Shown: positions 33,591-43,819, counted from the first letter of the stretch. The stretch is 64,000 bases of DNA from an uncultured Selenomonadales bacterium (GCA_946407015.1 CAMJML010000006.1:62001-126000), one strand, 5' to 3'. A program made the numbers and translations. Notes: generated from the letters alone by a model not told the origin.

Positions 33591-35950
33591 TACATATATT
33601 TGACGGTGCAATGGGAACCATGCTGCAGCAAGCAGGTTTACAACCAGGCCAATGCCCCGAACAATGGAATATCGATCATGCTGAAGTCATTACCGGTATT
33701 CATCAGCAATACATTCACCATGGCGCTACCATTATTGAAACCAATACCTTCGGCGCCAATCGGATCAAGCTGGAGCATTACGGCCTGTCAGAACGTGTTG
33801 CCGAACTCAATCATGCAGCCGTGAAGGCCGCTAGAGCAGCAGCCGGAACGACTGTGCAAGTAGCCGGATCGGTCGGTCCGACGGGTAAATTTATCGCCCC
33901 CCTAGGCGAACTTAGCTTTGATCAGGCTTATGAGGTATTTTTAGAGCAAATCACCGCTCTGGATCAAGCCGGGGTCGACATGATTTTAATTGAAACCATT
34001 ATTGATATTCAAGAAATGCGTGCCGCTCTGCTGGCGGCTAAAGCGGCCACACAAAAGCCGGTCATTTGCCAGCTTTCTTTTGGTTCGGACGGCCGAACGG
34101 TTACCGGCACCGATCCGGAAACAGCCGCTATTATTTTAGAAGCCATGGGCGCTGATGTCATTGGCGTCAACTGCTCACTAGGACCGGCCCAGCTTCTGCC
34201 CATTGTTGAGATTCTGGCCAAATCCTGCCATTGTCCCATCAGCGTTCAACCCAATGCCGGTATGCCAGAACTCGTTCACGGCGAAACTGTTTTTCCGATG
34301 AGTCCTGCCGAATTTGGCGGCTGGATTCCGAAGCTGGTGGCTGCAGGGGTTAGCTACATCGGTGGCTGCTGCGGTACCACTCCTTTACATATTCAAGCTA
34401 TCCGCACCGCTTTACCGGACTGCCCACCGTCTGAAAGACCGGCCCCGGTAAAAGCGCTAGCTTTGACCAGCCGGAGCAAAACCGTTTATATTTCAGCCAG
34501 CTTGCCAACAGTCATGATTGGTGAGCGTATTAATCCGACCGGCCGCAAACAATTGGCCGCCGACATCAAAGCCGGACAATTCCTGTCTGTAAAAAAAGAA
34601 GCCATCGAGCAAGTACGGTCCGGGGCAGCTGTTCTGGATGTCAACATGGGTGTCCCGGGCGTCAACCAGGCCACTGCCATGCAGAAAGCTATTGAAGAAT
34701 TATCCATGCTGGTGGATGTTCCTCTCGCCATTGATACCAGTGATGCCGCCGCTCTAGAAGCCGGATTAAAAGCTTATCCGGGCCGGGCTTTGATCAATTC
34801 GGTCAGTGCCGAACCCGAACGCCTGGAACAATTTTTACCACTGGCCAAAAAATACGGTGCCGCCATTCTGTGCCTTCCGATCTCCCCGGCGGGTGTTCCA
34901 AAAACAGCCGTTGAACGGGTTGCTATCATCCAGCAAATCGTCGAGACAGCCAAGCTGGCCGGATTAAAGGATACCGACTTTTTACTGGATGCCCTGGTCA
35001 TGACCGTTGCGGCTGATCAAGAAGCTGCCGATCAAACCCTGTCTACGTTGCGCTTATACCGTAGACATTTTGGATATCCGGCCACCATGGGCCTTAGCAA
35101 TATCTCCTATGGTCTTCCGAACCGGCAGCTCATGAACAGTACCTTTTGTGCCATGAGCTTGGCATCAGGCCTTGATGCACCGATTTTAAACCCTTACGAT
35201 CAAGCGATGCAAGAAACACTAGCCGCAGCCGCAGCCCTACTGGGCCATGACCCCAACGGCCGCCACTACAGCCAGAACTATGCAGCTCAACCTGTTAATC
35301 AGCCGGCTGCAATTCCTAGCGATGATATTCTGGCACTGACCCGCCAGGCCGTTGTCAATGGGGAAAAAGAAGGCGTTACACCGCTTGTCCGAAAAGCCCT
35401 AGAGCAAGGCTATTCTCCTGTTGAGCTGACCGAGCAGACCTTAACGGCGGCGATGAATGAAGTAGGCACAGCCTTCGGTGCCGGCCGCTGCTTTTTACCC
35501 CAGGTTTTGCTGTCGGCTGAAACCATGCGGGCGGCATTTACAACCATCAAGGAAATTCTCCCCTCCCAGGATATCCAAAGCAATGGCACCGTTGTTTTGG
35601 CTACCGTTAAAGGCGACATTCATGATCTAGGGAAAAATATTGTCAGTGCGTTGCTGGAGAACAACGGCTTTACCGTCATTGATCTAGGCAAAGACGTAAG
35701 CCACAGCGACATTGTCGCCGCAGCCATCCAGCATAATGCCGATATTGTCGGTCTCTGCGCCTTGATGACCACCACTATGCCGCAAATTGATATTGTGATT
35801 GAAGCCTTAAAAACGGCCGGTCATCAAGCGAAAACCATTGTGGGTGGAGCCGTGCTTACCGCTGAGTATGCTGAGCAAGCCGGTGCAAATGCCTATGCCC
35901 GCGACGGTGTAGCCGCAGTCAATCTGGCCAAAGAACTGATGAAACAATAA
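33587..35950 (+). CDS. metH: Cobalamin-dependent methionine synthase, short form without activation domain
   Basis: A 787-residue enzyme that transfers a methyl group from methyltetrahydrofolate to homocysteine. Domains are homocysteine-binding (1 to about 290; zinc cysteines in GVNCSLGP and IGGCCGTTP), pterin-binding (about 305-560; MIGERINPTGRKQL, DVNMGVPGVNQ), the cobalamin cap helices (about 590-660) and B12-binding (about 665-787; GDIHDLGKNIV, the DxHxxG histidine ligand). Full-length MetH is about 1,200 residues; the missing activation domain is the separate upstream gene. Both are transcribed opposite to the surrounding parA/noc block. Confidence 0.95.
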   Translation: MIHIFDGAMGTMLQQAGLQPGQCPEQWNIDHAEVITGIHQQYIHHGATIIETNTFGANRIKLEHYGLSERVAELNHAAVKAARAAAGTTVQVAGSVGPTGKFIAPLGELSFDQAYEVFLEQITALDQAGVDMILIETIIDIQEMRAALLAAKAATQKPVICQLSFGSDGRTVTGTDPETAAIILEAMGADVIGVNCSLGPAQLLPIVEILAKSCHCPISVQPNAGMPELVHGETVFPMSPAEFGGWIPKLVAAGVSYIGGCCGTTPLHIQAIRTALPDCPPSERPAPVKALALTSRSKTVYISASLPTVMIGERINPTGRKQLAADIKAGQFLSVKKEAIEQVRSGAAVLDVNMGVPGVNQATAMQKAIEELSMLVDVPLAIDTSDAAALEAGLKAYPGRALINSVSAEPERLEQFLPLAKKYGAAILCLPISPAGVPKTAVERVAIIQQIVETAKLAGLKDTDFLLDALVMTVAADQEAADQTLSTLRLYRRHFGYPATMGLSNISYGLPNRQLMNSTFCAMSLASGLDAPILNPYDQAMQETLAAAAALLGHDPNGRHYSQNYAAQPVNQPAAIPSDDILALTRQAVVNGEKEGVTPLVRKALEQGYSPVELTEQTLTAAMNEVGTAFGAGRCFLPQVLLSAETMRAAFTTIKEILPSQDIQSNGTVVLATVKGDIHDLGKNIVSALLENNGFTVIDLGKDVSHSDIVAAAIQHNADIVGLCALMTTTMPQIDIVIEALKTAGHQAKTIVGGAVLTAEYAEQAGANAYARDGVAAVNLAKELMKQ

Positions 35951-35974
35951 CTCCTTCCTGCACGACCGGAAAAA

Positions 35975-36033
35975 AAAGAGCGGGTGGCCCTGGCAGCTTA
36001 AAGGAAAGCTAACCGGACTATCCGCTCTTTATT
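35975..36033 (+). terminator. Terminator after metH
   Basis: AAAGAGCGG / CCGCTCTTT enclosing a smaller AGCTT/AAGCT hairpin, then ATTA. It is preceded by an A run. Confidence 0.75.
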
Positions 36034-36065
36034 ACAAGTACAAGATCTAGCCTATTCAATATAGA

Positions 36066-36091
36066 AACCGCACCGGAAAACCGGTGCGGTT
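36066..36091. terminator. Terminator after noc
   Basis: AACCGCACCGG / CCGGTGCGGTT, an 11-bp perfect stem with an AAAA loop. On the minus strand it directly follows noc; the plus side also ends TTGTTT. Confidence 0.85.
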
Positions 36092-36093
36092 GT

Positions 36094-37002
36094 TTATTTT
36101 CGCTTCGGAATCTGCAACTTTACTGTAATAAAATCATCATTTTGCTCTTGATCGACTTGAACGTTCAGACCGGTTTTTTTCATTTCCCCTACTACATTAT
36201 TAATCGTATTAAGGAAAATGCGCACATCACGGATAATCCGAACGACATTCTGGCGTGGTGCCTTTTTTTCCATTTCCCGGGAAATATCGTCAAGAACTTC
36301 CTGAATCAGCGCTTCTGTTTCCCGTACATTTAGATCTTTTTGTCGAACGGTCTCCAAAATTTCCATTTGAATTTTATCATCATCTATTTTTAACAATGCC
36401 CGTGCGTGACGCTCTGTTAAATGATCCTGTGCCAAAATGCTCCGTACCTCAGGAGGCAGTTTTAGCAATCTCAGCTTATTGGCAATCGTTGATTGCTTCT
36501 TGCCCATTCTCCGGGCCAATTCGTCCTGAGTAAAGCCAAAATTCGCGATAAGCTGTTGAAAGCCTTCGGCTTCTTCAAGATAATGCAAGTCCTCACGCTG
36601 CAAGTTTTCAATCATGGCCAATTCGGCCATTTCTTTGTCGGCCAGCTCTTTGATAATCGCCGGCACATCCACCAGTCCAGCCAGCTTGGATGCTCTTAAC
36701 CGGCGCTCACCGGCAACCAGCTCATAACCGGCATCCGTCCGCCGCACTAATAACGGCTGAATGACACCAAACTCTTTAATGGAATCCGCTAAATCCTGCA
36801 AAGCATCATCATTAAAAGTTTTCCGCGGCTGAAAAGGATTTGGTACTATGTCATCAATCTTCAAGCATTGAACATCATTGGTATGGTACATGTCCTGGAC
36901 AGGCTGTTCTTCAACAGCCGCTTCGATTATGCTATGTTCAGCCGGATTTAGCGTTTCGGGTTTTTCTGTGGCTATCCCAAAAAATCTGGCTAAATTCTTC
37001 AT
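36094..37002 (-). CDS. noc: Nucleoid occlusion protein Noc
   Basis: A 302-residue ParB paralogue that binds Noc sites and the membrane to block division over the chromosome. It begins MKNLARFFGIATEKP, an amphipathic membrane-targeting helix like that of Bacillus Noc. Then come the CTPase core (VAGERRLRASKLAG, AMIENLQREDLHYLEEA) and the HTH TQDELARRMGKKQSTIANKL. A perfect Noc-binding sequence lies in its own gene. The start at 37002 has only a weak SD. rsmG lies upstream on the same strand, the classical order. Confidence 0.93.
   Translation of the reverse strand: MKNLARFFGIATEKPETLNPAEHSIIEAAVEEQPVQDMYHTNDVQCLKIDDIVPNPFQPRKTFNDDALQDLADSIKEFGVIQPLLVRRTDAGYELVAGERRLRASKLAGLVDVPAIIKELADKEMAELAMIENLQREDLHYLEEAEGFQQLIANFGFTQDELARRMGKKQSTIANKLRLLKLPPEVRSILAQDHLTERHARALLKIDDDKIQMEILETVRQKDLNVRETEALIQEVLDDISREMEKKAPRQNVVRIIRDVRIFLNTINNVVGEMKKTGLNVQVDQEQNDDFITVKLQIPKRK
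36272..36285. promoter_or_regulatory. Noc-binding site inside noc
   Basis: ATTTCCCGGGAAAT, identical to the 14-bp palindrome reported for Bacillus subtilis Noc. I found no second perfect copy in the window. Confidence 0.8.
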
Positions 37003-37076
37003 TCGTACACCGCCCTACACCTTAATAGAAAAATAATTCGGCACAACTTTCATAAAATCCTCTAATTTTTGCCAAT

Positions 37077-37793
37077 TTAGAGCGGCTTTTTTTCCGGTTG
37101 GCCTGGTTTTCGCGGGTAAGTCGACGGAGTAGTACGGACTTTTTTGATATAAACGACCGCTCTGATATCCTCTAAACCGGGAAGCTTCACTGGCCGGACC
37201 TGAGCCACTTCGCCCCCCAGCACCTGAATGGCCCGTCCGGCTTCCTCCACTTCCTGCTGAAACTGAGCTCCTTTTAGGGCAATAAAGTACCCTCCGGGTT
37301 TGACAAAAGGAATGCACAGCTCCGCCAGGACATTTAACCTGGCGACCGCCCGGGAAACCGCAACATCATATTGCTCGCGAAACTGCTTGTTTCTAGCGCC
37401 TTCTTCAGCCCGGCTATGAATCACGTCAACCTGCTTCAAAGACAAAGAATCAGCCACATGCCGTAAGAAATTCACCCGCTTATTCAGAGAATCCAATAAC
37501 GTGAGCTTTAAATCCGCATGCATAATTTTGAGCGGTAATCCGGGAAAGCCGGCTCCTGTACCAACATCAATCACCCTGCAGCCTGCCGGAAATACTTCGG
37601 GCTGATAACAGGACAAGGAGTCAATCATATGCTTGACAGCAACTTCCTCCGGGTCGGTAATGGCCGTCAGATTCATTTTCTGATTCCACTCTACCAGCAG
37701 CGTATAATAAATCTGAAATGCAGCAATCTGCTCTTCCGATAATATCAGTGCGAATTGCCCGGCCGACTGCCGTAATGCGTCAGAAAAGCTCAT
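37077..37793 (-). CDS. rsmG: 16S rRNA m7G527 methyltransferase RsmG
   Basis: SAM-dependent methyltransferase acting on G527 of 16S rRNA (GidB). Motif I is [52 protein letters not shown] and [15 protein letters not shown] are family hallmarks. It is 238 residues, normal. The C-terminal tail is basic and proline-rich. AGGAGG precedes the ATG, which overlaps the mnmG stop (ATGA), so the two are translationally coupled. Confidence 0.96.
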   Translation of the reverse strand: MSFSDALRQSAGQFALILSEEQIAAFQIYYTLLVEWNQKMNLTAITDPEEVAVKHMIDSLSCYQPEVFPAGCRVIDVGTGAGFPGLPLKIMHADLKLTLLDSLNKRVNFLRHVADSLSLKQVDVIHSRAEEGARNKQFREQYDVAVSRAVARLNVLAELCIPFVKPGGYFIALKGAQFQQEVEEAGRAIQVLGGEVAQVRPVKLPGLEDIRAVVYIKKVRTTPSTYPRKPGQPEKKPL

Positions 37794-39670
37794 CCTTCTG
37801 CCTCCTTCCGGCGCTCTTGCTCCAGAAAAATCATCAGGATGGAGATGTCTGCCGGTGAAACACCCGAAATCCGAGCCGCCTGGCCAATCGAAAGCGGCCG
37901 GATCTGATCCAGCTTTTGTTTGGCTTCACGGGATAGGCCGTGAATTTGCGAATAATCCAGGCCACTAGGCAATAATTTGTTTTCCAGCTTAGCGGCACGT
38001 TCCACTTGCTCAATTTGCTTCTTGATATACCCCTCATACTTAACGGCAATTTCCACTTGCAGCCGGACTGCCGGCGCAATCTGGGGCAAATCAAAGTGCT
38101 GCTGCAGCCCTTCATACTCAATCTCGGTACGGCGCAGCAAATCATACAAAGAAGTTCCTGTCCGCAGCTCAGCCGAACCTAAGGCAGCCAGCTTGGCTTG
38201 TGCTTCCACAGTCGGTGTCACCATGGTATTCCGCAATAACTCCAACGTGTCCTCAATGGCTTGCTGTTTGGCGCTAAAACGCCGATAACGTTCATCATTG
38301 ACTAAACCAATCGCCCGTCCTTTTTCAGTCAAACGCAAATCGGCATTATCCTGACGTAAGATAAGCCGGTACTCTGCACGGGAGGTCATCATGCGATAAG
38401 GCTCACTGGTTCCCTTGGTGACCAAATCATCAATCAAAACCCCGATATAAGCATCTGCACGGGTCAAAATAAACGGTTCCTTGCCTTGAATGAGCAACGC
38501 TGCATTAATACCGGCCATCAACCCCTGCGCTGCAGCCTCCTCATAACCGGAAGTGCCATTGGCCTGACCGGCGGAAAAGAGTCCTGGAATCGCTTTAAAT
38601 TCCAGCGTCGGCTTAAGCTGGGTCGGGTCAACGCAGTCATATTCAATGGCATAACCTGGGCGCATAATCTCGACATTTTCCAAGCCCGGAATGGTTCTCA
38701 GAAAGGCCAGCTGCACATCAATCGGCAAACTGGTCGACATGCCCTGCACATACATTTCGGTTGTATGAATTCCTTCTGGCTCAACAAAAAGCTGGTGAGA
38801 GGTCTTATCTGCAAACCGGACTACTTTATCTTCGATCGAAGGACAATAACGCGGGCCGGTTCCTTCAATAATGCCTGTATACATCGGCGCCCGGTGCAAA
38901 TTGTCCCGAATGATTTTATGCGTCTCTTCATTGGTATAAGTCAACCAGCACGGAGTTTGCTCTCTGGTTTCGATGGTGCTGAGAAAAGAAAAATTATGAG
39001 TCTGATCATCGCCGGGCTGAATAGACATTTTGGAAACGTCCACCGTCCGGCTGTCCACACGGGCCGGCGTACCGGTCTTAAACCGCATGAGCTGAACCCC
39101 CAGCTGCTTTAAGCCCTCTGACAGTTTTTCAGCTGAGCGCTGCCCGTTCGGTCCACCGGTATAAGTCATTTCACCAAGAATAATTTTACCGCGTAAGTAG
39201 GTTCCCGAAGCAAGGATAACAGCCCGGCAATCATAAACCTCGCCCGTTTCAATCAAAACACCGGTCACTGCACCCTCTTCCACAAAAATCTGATCGACCA
39301 AGAGTTGCTTGACCGTCAAGTTAGGCTGCTTTTCCACCGTTTCTTTCATCATCATTTGATAGAATTTTTTATCAGCCTGAGCACGCAAAGCGTGCACAGC
39401 CGGACCTTTTCCGGTATTAAGCATCCGCATTTGAATACAGGTTTTATCGGTATTAATGCCCATTTCCCCACCCAGGGCGTCAATTTCCCGTACCAAGTGT
39501 CCCTTGGCCGGACCACCTACAGCCGGATTACAGGGCATCAGTGCAATATTATCCATATTTAACGTAGCCAGCAGGGTATTGCATCCCATTCTGGCTGCCG
39601 CCAACGCGGCTTCACAGCCGGCATGACCGGCGCCAATGACCACTACATCAAAGCTTCCTGCCTTAAACAA
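37790..39670 (-). CDS. mnmG: tRNA uridine-5-carboxymethylaminomethyl modification enzyme MnmG
   Basis: FAD-dependent partner of MnmE (GidA) that modifies the wobble uridine of several tRNAs. The FAD motif is [40 protein letters not shown], the [14 protein letters not shown] cysteine segment and [20 protein letters not shown] are diagnostic. I place the start at TTG 39670, about 10 nt after the mnmE stop, giving 626 residues, the normal size. The frame extends 21 codons further into mnmE with no family similarity there. Confidence 0.95.
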   Translation of the reverse strand: MFKAGSFDVVVIGAGHAGCEAALAAARMGCNTLLATLNMDNIALMPCNPAVGGPAKGHLVREIDALGGEMGINTDKTCIQMRMLNTGKGPAVHALRAQADKKFYQMMMKETVEKQPNLTVKQLLVDQIFVEEGAVTGVLIETGEVYDCRAVILASGTYLRGKIILGEMTYTGGPNGQRSAEKLSEGLKQLGVQLMRFKTGTPARVDSRTVDVSKMSIQPGDDQTHNFSFLSTIETREQTPCWLTYTNEETHKIIRDNLHRAPMYTGIIEGTGPRYCPSIEDKVVRFADKTSHQLFVEPEGIHTTEMYVQGMSTSLPIDVQLAFLRTIPGLENVEIMRPGYAIEYDCVDPTQLKPTLEFKAIPGLFSAGQANGTSGYEEAAAQGLMAGINAALLIQGKEPFILTRADAYIGVLIDDLVTKGTSEPYRMMTSRAEYRLILRQDNADLRLTEKGRAIGLVNDERYRRFSAKQQAIEDTLELLRNTMVTPTVEAQAKLAALGSAELRTGTSLYDLLRRTEIEYEGLQQHFDLPQIAPAVRLQVEIAVKYEGYIKKQIEQVERAAKLENKLLPSGLDYSQIHGLSREAKQKLDQIRPLSIGQAARISGVSPADISILMIFLEQERRKEAEG

Positions 39671-39680
39671 TCTATCATCC

Positions 39681-41066
39681 CTACTTTCCAATACAAAACT
39701 GGGTAAAAATCTGATCAATAATATCTTCGCCAACCGTATCGCCGGTCACTTCACCAAGCTTGTCCCAAGCTGCGCGAAGGTCAACCACCATACAATCGGG
39801 CGGCATATTGAGCGCAATCGTATTCAAGACCTCCTGCAGATGTTGATTCGCCTGCCTGAGTAAATTGGCTTGCCGGACATTATTCACATAGGTACCTTCC
39901 CGCTGCTGAATATTGCCGCCATAAACCAATTGAACAATCAGCTGCTCCAGCTCTTCCAGCCCCGTCCCTTCCAGCACGGACAACTTAATAACCGGTTTTC
40001 CCGGCAGCATGGCTGTCAGCCTCTGCTCATCAAGAGCAGCCGGCAAATCGCTTTTATTAATCAGTAAAACAACCGGCCGGTCCTTCAGCAAACCTAACAA
40101 TTCGGTATCCTGGCCGGTCAGCGGCAAAGAGGCATCGAGCATCAACAAAATCAAATCAGCGCGACTCATCCACTCTTTGGCCCGTTCAACGCCGATCTTT
40201 TCAACCAGATCATCGGTTTCACGGATTCCGGCCGTATCAATAATTTTTAACGGCACTCCGCCAATATTGACAAACTCCTCAATAATATCCCGGGTGGTAC
40301 CGGGAATATCGGTCACAATCGCCCGTTTTTCTTTTACCAGCGCATTCAGCAAGCTGGATTTACCCACATTGGGTTTGCCGATAATTACGGTTTCCAAACC
40401 GTCACGCAGGATGCGTCCGGTATTGGCTGTCGCCAGAAGCTGGTCAATCTTTTGAATCGTAGCCTCGGTTTGCCGGGCCACTTCCTGTGCCGCCAGTTCT
40501 TCGATATCCTCCTCGGGAAAATCAATGGCCGCTTCTAGATGAGCAATCATACTCAGGACAGTATGCCGCAGCTCACGGATTTTTTCGGTAAACTGACCGG
40601 ATAAATGCCCGACGGCCAGCTTTAGCGAAGCATCGGTTTTCGCCCGAATGACATCAATAACGGCCTCAGCCTGGGTAAGATCAAGGCGTCCGTTCAAAAA
40701 GGCCCGTTTGGTGAATTCGCCTGGTTCGGCCAGACGGGCACCGGCAGACAGGGTAAGCCCCAAAATATTGCGCAGCGGTACAGGTCCGCCATGACAATGA
40801 ATTTCAACCACATCCTCACAGGTGTAAGAATGGGGTGCCCTCATAATAAGCAGTAAGGCTTCATCAATGATCCGCTGCTCGCCGGGATCGATGACATGCC
40901 CATAAACGGCTTTATGAGACTCGATACTCTCTATTGCTTTACCATTCTTACTCCGGAACAGCTTGACTGCAATGGATATGGCATTCCTCCCGCTCAGGCG
41001 GATAATCCCAATTCCACCTTCACCGACAGCTGTTGCAACAGCACTAATGGTATCTTCCTGAATCAC
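39681..41066 (-). CDS. mnmE: tRNA modification GTPase MnmE
   Basis: A 461-residue K+-activated GTPase (TrmE) working with MnmG on wobble uridines. The N-terminal tetrahydrofolate-binding domain begins [20 protein letters not shown]. The central G domain has [30 protein letters not shown] and NKSD. The C-terminus is CIGK, the conserved FCIGK ending. The start is GTG at 41066, after GGAGGG. It is preceded by the jag/yidC cluster and a terminator. Confidence 0.97.
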   Translation of the reverse strand: MIQEDTISAVATAVGEGGIGIIRLSGRNAISIAVKLFRSKNGKAIESIESHKAVYGHVIDPGEQRIIDEALLLIMRAPHSYTCEDVVEIHCHGGPVPLRNILGLTLSAGARLAEPGEFTKRAFLNGRLDLTQAEAVIDVIRAKTDASLKLAVGHLSGQFTEKIRELRHTVLSMIAHLEAAIDFPEEDIEELAAQEVARQTEATIQKIDQLLATANTGRILRDGLETVIIGKPNVGKSSLLNALVKEKRAIVTDIPGTTRDIIEEFVNIGGVPLKIIDTAGIRETDDLVEKIGVERAKEWMSRADLILLMLDASLPLTGQDTELLGLLKDRPVVLLINKSDLPAALDEQRLTAMLPGKPVIKLSVLEGTGLEELEQLIVQLVYGGNIQQREGTYVNNVRQANLLRQANQHLQEVLNTIALNMPPDCMVVDLRAAWDKLGEVTGDTVGEDIIDQIFTQFCIGK

Positions 41067-41151
41067 TTGTTTAGCCCTCCAAATTTGCTATTCTGCTGTT
41101 CTTAGAGCAAATCCGCTTGCTTAAAACAGCAATGACCGCTAATACTGCAAT

Positions 41152-41180
41152 AAAACCCAGTAATATCATTACTGGGTTTT
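41152..41180 (-). terminator. Terminator after jag
   Basis: AAAACCCAGTAAT / ATTACTGGGTTTT, a 13-bp perfect stem with a 3-nt loop, 16 nt after the jag stop. Confidence 0.88.
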
Positions 41181-41195
41181 AGCATGTGCAAAATA

Positions 41196-41822
41196 CTACC
41201 TTTTTAATGCAATCACAACTTTACGATAAGGCTCTTCACCCTCACTATAGGTTGCGATGCGTTTATCATCTTGCAGCGCCATATGGATAATCTTCCGTTC
41301 ATGGCGGCTCATAGGCTCCAACACAACCCTTTCACCGCGGCGTTTCACTTTGTCAGCCAGGCGCTCAGCCAGACGATATAAGGTTTCTTCCCGGCGTTTC
41401 CGGTAGTCCTCTACATCCACAACAATCTTGACCCGCTCGTCTTCCACATCGCGGTTGGCAGCCAGATTGGTCAGGTATTGCAAAGCATCCAAGGTTTGAC
41501 CGTGTTTTCCGATCAGAATTCCCAAGTCCCGGCCACGCAGATTAAAAATAATCCCCTCTTCGCCGGTCATTTTCTCAATCATAACATCTAACTGCATTGC
41601 CGTAAAAATATTTTGTAAAAAATCCTTTGCCACAGCCACTGCATCTACTTTTTTCAAGGTAACCCGTACTTTGGCCGGTTTATTGCCGATTAGACCGAAT
41701 AGTCCCTTGCTCGGAGTTTCCAGAATCTCTATTTCAACCCGTTTTTCATCCACGCCGAGTTCTGTTAATGCTAATGAAACTGCTTCCTCAACTGTTTTCC
41801 CAATCTTTTCTACAGCAGACAT
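41196..41822 (-). CDS. jag: RNA-binding protein Jag (KhpB)
   Basis: A roughly 208-residue RNA-binding protein linked to cell elongation and sporulation (SpoIIIJ-associated). Its order is Jag_N (SAVEKIGKTVEEAVSLALTE, then ETPSKGLFGLIGNKPAKV), KH domain (GRDLGILIGKHGQTLDALQY, with GKHG as the GxxG loop) and R3H (EPMSRHERKIIHMALQDD). The start is the ATG at 41822; longer frames overlap yidC. It is co-transcribed with yidC, which it follows by 4 nt. Confidence 0.95.
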   Translation of the reverse strand: MSAVEKIGKTVEEAVSLALTELGVDEKRVEIEILETPSKGLFGLIGNKPAKVRVTLKKVDAVAVAKDFLQNIFTAMQLDVMIEKMTGEEGIIFNLRGRDLGILIGKHGQTLDALQYLTNLAANRDVEDERVKIVVDVEDYRKRREETLYRLAERLADKVKRRGERVVLEPMSRHERKIIHMALQDDKRIATYSEGEEPYRKVVIALKR

Positions 41823-41826
41823 CGTG

Positions 41827-42474
41827 TTAAGCAGCCTCCCCTTGTGGTTGTTGTTGGCGATACATCCACCATTGTTGCAGAATTTGAACAACATTGCTTA
41901 CCACCCAGTACAATACCAGGCCGGCCGGGAAAGTAATACTGATATAACCAATAAATAACGGCATGAAAACCATCATCATCTTGGTTTGCTGCGTGACTTC
42001 AGTCGTCGTTTGTTTTTGCTGAATATAAGTCGTCAGTGCCGATAAAACCGGCAATATGTAGGTATGATCCGCTTTAGCCAAATCGGTGATCCATAAAAAC
42101 TGCGGCGGCGGATTCAAATAAGTGTAATCACGGATGGCATAAAAAATACCAATTAAGATCGGCATTTGCACGATCAGCGGCAAACAGCCGGCCAAAGGAT
42201 TCACTCCGGTTTCTTTATACATCGCCGTCATTTCTTTTTGCAATTTTTCCGGATTATCTTTATATTTTTCCTGCATTTCCTTCATTTTAGGCTGTAGTTC
42301 CTGCATGGCCTTCATGGATTTGACTTGCTTAACAGTCAGTGGATAAAGCAGCATTTTAATGACAATAGTCAACAGAATAATAGCAACTCCATAGTTTGCC
42401 AAGCCAATGTTAGCCGTAACATTATAAAAGAACGTTAAAATTGCCTGCAGGTAACCGATAAATGTATCAAACAA
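41827..42474 (-). CDS. yidC: Membrane protein insertase YidC (SpoIIIJ/OxaA)
   Basis: A 215-residue insertase placing proteins into the inner membrane alone or with SecYEG. It lacks the large periplasmic domain of proteobacterial YidC, as usual in Firmicutes. Membrane helices include YGVAIILLTIVIKMLLYPLT (with the conserved Arg position occupied by Lys), PLAGCLPLIVQMPILIGIFY and FPAGLVLYWVVSNVVQI. A cytoplasmic hairpin has MKEMQEKYKDNPEKLQ. No lipobox is present, so unlike Bacillus SpoIIIJ it is probably not a lipoprotein. The start is TTG at 42474. Confidence 0.95.
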   Translation of the reverse strand: MFDTFIGYLQAILTFFYNVTANIGLANYGVAIILLTIVIKMLLYPLTVKQVKSMKAMQELQPKMKEMQEKYKDNPEKLQKEMTAMYKETGVNPLAGCLPLIVQMPILIGIFYAIRDYTYLNPPPQFLWITDLAKADHTYILPVLSALTTYIQQKQTTTEVTQQTKMMMVFMPLFIGYISITFPAGLVLYWVVSNVVQILQQWWMYRQQQPQGEAA

Positions 42475-42563
42475 AGTCCCACATCCTTATCTAATTGGAA
42501 TATCATTGTACAAACTCATGCCAGCCCCGGTATTCGAGCGGACAATAAAAACGAAACCATCTA

Positions 42564-42770
42564 TTAAATAGGATCATAACCGCCAGGATGAAACGGATGA
42601 CAGCGTAAAATCCGCCGTATCGCCAAATACAACCCTCGCCAGACCCCATACTTTTCCAGTGCAAGTAATGCATATTCCGAGCAGGTTGGCACAAAACGAC
42701 AAGTAGGCGGTTTCAACGGTGAAATAAAGATCCGGTAAAATTTAATCAAAAGCACCAGAAAGAACTTCAT
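42564..42770 (-). CDS. yidD: Membrane protein insertion efficiency factor YidD
   Basis: A 68-residue YidD protein that assists YidC-dependent insertion. The family core is [40 protein letters not shown]; the three cysteines and the HPFHPGG ending are diagnostic. An amphipathic N-terminal helix ([15 protein letters not shown]) attaches it to the membrane. It lies between rnpA and yidC in the canonical order, 10 nt after rnpA. Confidence 0.95.
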   Translation of the reverse strand: MKFFLVLLIKFYRIFISPLKPPTCRFVPTCSEYALLALEKYGVWRGLYLAIRRILRCHPFHPGGYDPI

Positions 42771-42780
42771 CTATAATCGC

Positions 42781-43134
42781 CTACTTCACTTGACTTAATA
42801 TACGGGCTTTTCCGCATAAATCCAAAAAAGCCTTGGCAACAGCTGAATATCGCGATTTAACCATGGCTTGCCGGCCTACCAGGATTAAATCAACATCTGG
42901 GGTTAGCAAATGCTGGTTTAACCGATAAGCCTCTCTCAATAGCCGTTTAACCCGGTTCCGGATCACGGCATTCCCCAGCCTCTTACCGGCGGCAAATCCA
43001 ACTTTACGTTTCGCTCCTTGATTGGGCAATACATAAAGGACAATAGATTTATTGGCAAAAGATTTGCCGGATCGGTAAACAGCCTGGAAACTATTATTTT
43101 TGCGCAGAATTCCCTGCTTTGATAACTTATACAT
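42781..43134 (-). CDS. rnpA: Ribonuclease P protein component
   Basis: A roughly 117-residue basic protein cofactor of RNase P, which trims tRNA 5' ends. The family parts are LRKNNSFQAVYRSGKSFANK and the RNR motif region GNAVIRNRVKRLLREAYR. The ATG at 43134 is favoured because GTAGGAT then has proper spacing; the ATG four codons earlier touches that site. It is preceded by rpmH, with a hairpin between them that may lower rnpA expression. Confidence 0.95.
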   Translation of the reverse strand: MYKLSKQGILRKNNSFQAVYRSGKSFANKSIVLYVLPNQGAKRKVGFAAGKRLGNAVIRNRVKRLLREAYRLNQHLLTPDVDLILVGRQAMVKSRYSAVAKAFLDLCGKARILSQVK

Positions 43135-43157
43135 CACAGTAATCATCCTACCATATG

Positions 43158-43185
43158 GAAAAAATAGGCCACATAAAGCGGCCTA
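43158..43185 (-). terminator. Hairpin between rpmH and rnpA
   Basis: TAGGCC / GGCCTA with a 9-nt loop, followed by TTTTTTCC, directly at the rpmH stop. It is probably a partial terminator that gives rpmH more transcript than rnpA. Confidence 0.8.
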
Positions 43186-43320
43186 CTAAGCAGATAATTT
43201 TTTTCTGCCTCTAGCACGTCTTCTTTTGAGAACAAGACGACCACCTTTGGTTTTCATGCGCTCACGAAATCCGTGCGTTCTTTTCTTCCACAATGTATTT
43301 GGTTGATAAGTACGTTTCAT
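43186..43320 (-). CDS. rpmH: 50S ribosomal protein L34
   Basis: A 44-residue, very basic ribosomal protein. It begins [18 protein letters not shown] and continues with [17 protein letters not shown], the universal L34 pattern. AAGGAGGTG lies ahead of the ATG. It is the classical first gene of the rpmH-rnpA-yidD-yidC-jag operon, diverging from dnaA across the origin. Confidence 0.98.
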   Translation of the reverse strand: MKRTYQPNTLWKKRTHGFRERMKTKGGRLVLKRRRARGRKKLSA

Positions 43321-43388
43321 CTATCATAACACCTCCTTGCTCAATAAGACGGAAACACGTGTCAAAATCATCAATTTTAACTATAAAA

Positions 43389-43417
43389 ATTATAGACTAG
43401 CTGGCCCTCAGTGTCAA
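43389..43417 (-). promoter_or_regulatory. Consensus promoter of rpmH
   Basis: TTGACA (43412-43417), 17-bp spacer, TATAAT (43389-43394), both perfect. Confidence 0.9.
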
Positions 43418-43446
43418 GAAAATTGCACAAGAACCGTGAATAACTA

Positions 43447-43760
43447 TGTGGATAAATCTTGTAATGATTTGACGCATCTGATAAAAATATGTTGATAACT
43501 TGACCTGCTTTTGCTAATATAATTCTTGAAAGTTATCCACATTAACAAAACTTCGCTCGTTTTATATACATAAAATATTGTGTTATTAACAAACCAGCGT
43601 ACTTATACACAGACTTATCCACAATAGTGAATAAGTCCTAAATATCAGGAAATACAAGGCTGCGGAACATTGGATTTGTCCGCTGTTGTATTTTTTTTTC
43701 GTCTATTTTACCTATATTTGTAAAAAGTTATTAACAGTTGTTGATATTTTTGTGGATAAG
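43447..43760. other. oriC, left part (dnaA upstream box cluster and AT-rich region)
   Basis: The 498-base gap between rpmH and dnaA holds DnaA boxes. TTATCCACA occurs at 43533-43541 and 43615-43623 (plus) and at 43447-43455 and 43751-43759 (minus). Near matches are TTATACACA at 43603-43611 and TTATCAACA at 43490-43498 (minus). A pyrimidine/AT-rich stretch at about 43685-43740 is the likely unwinding element. Together with the cluster behind dnaA this is the bipartite origin known from Firmicutes. Confidence 0.9.
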
Positions 43761-43819
43761 TTATGTAGATGTTTATAAATTTTGTTGATATTTGCACTGA
43801 ATAGAAAGGATTGACATTA

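Noticed and set aside
33587-35950. metH as truncated or frameshifted gene
   Set aside because: Its missing domain is an intact upstream gene; short MetH forms with separate activators are a natural arrangement.
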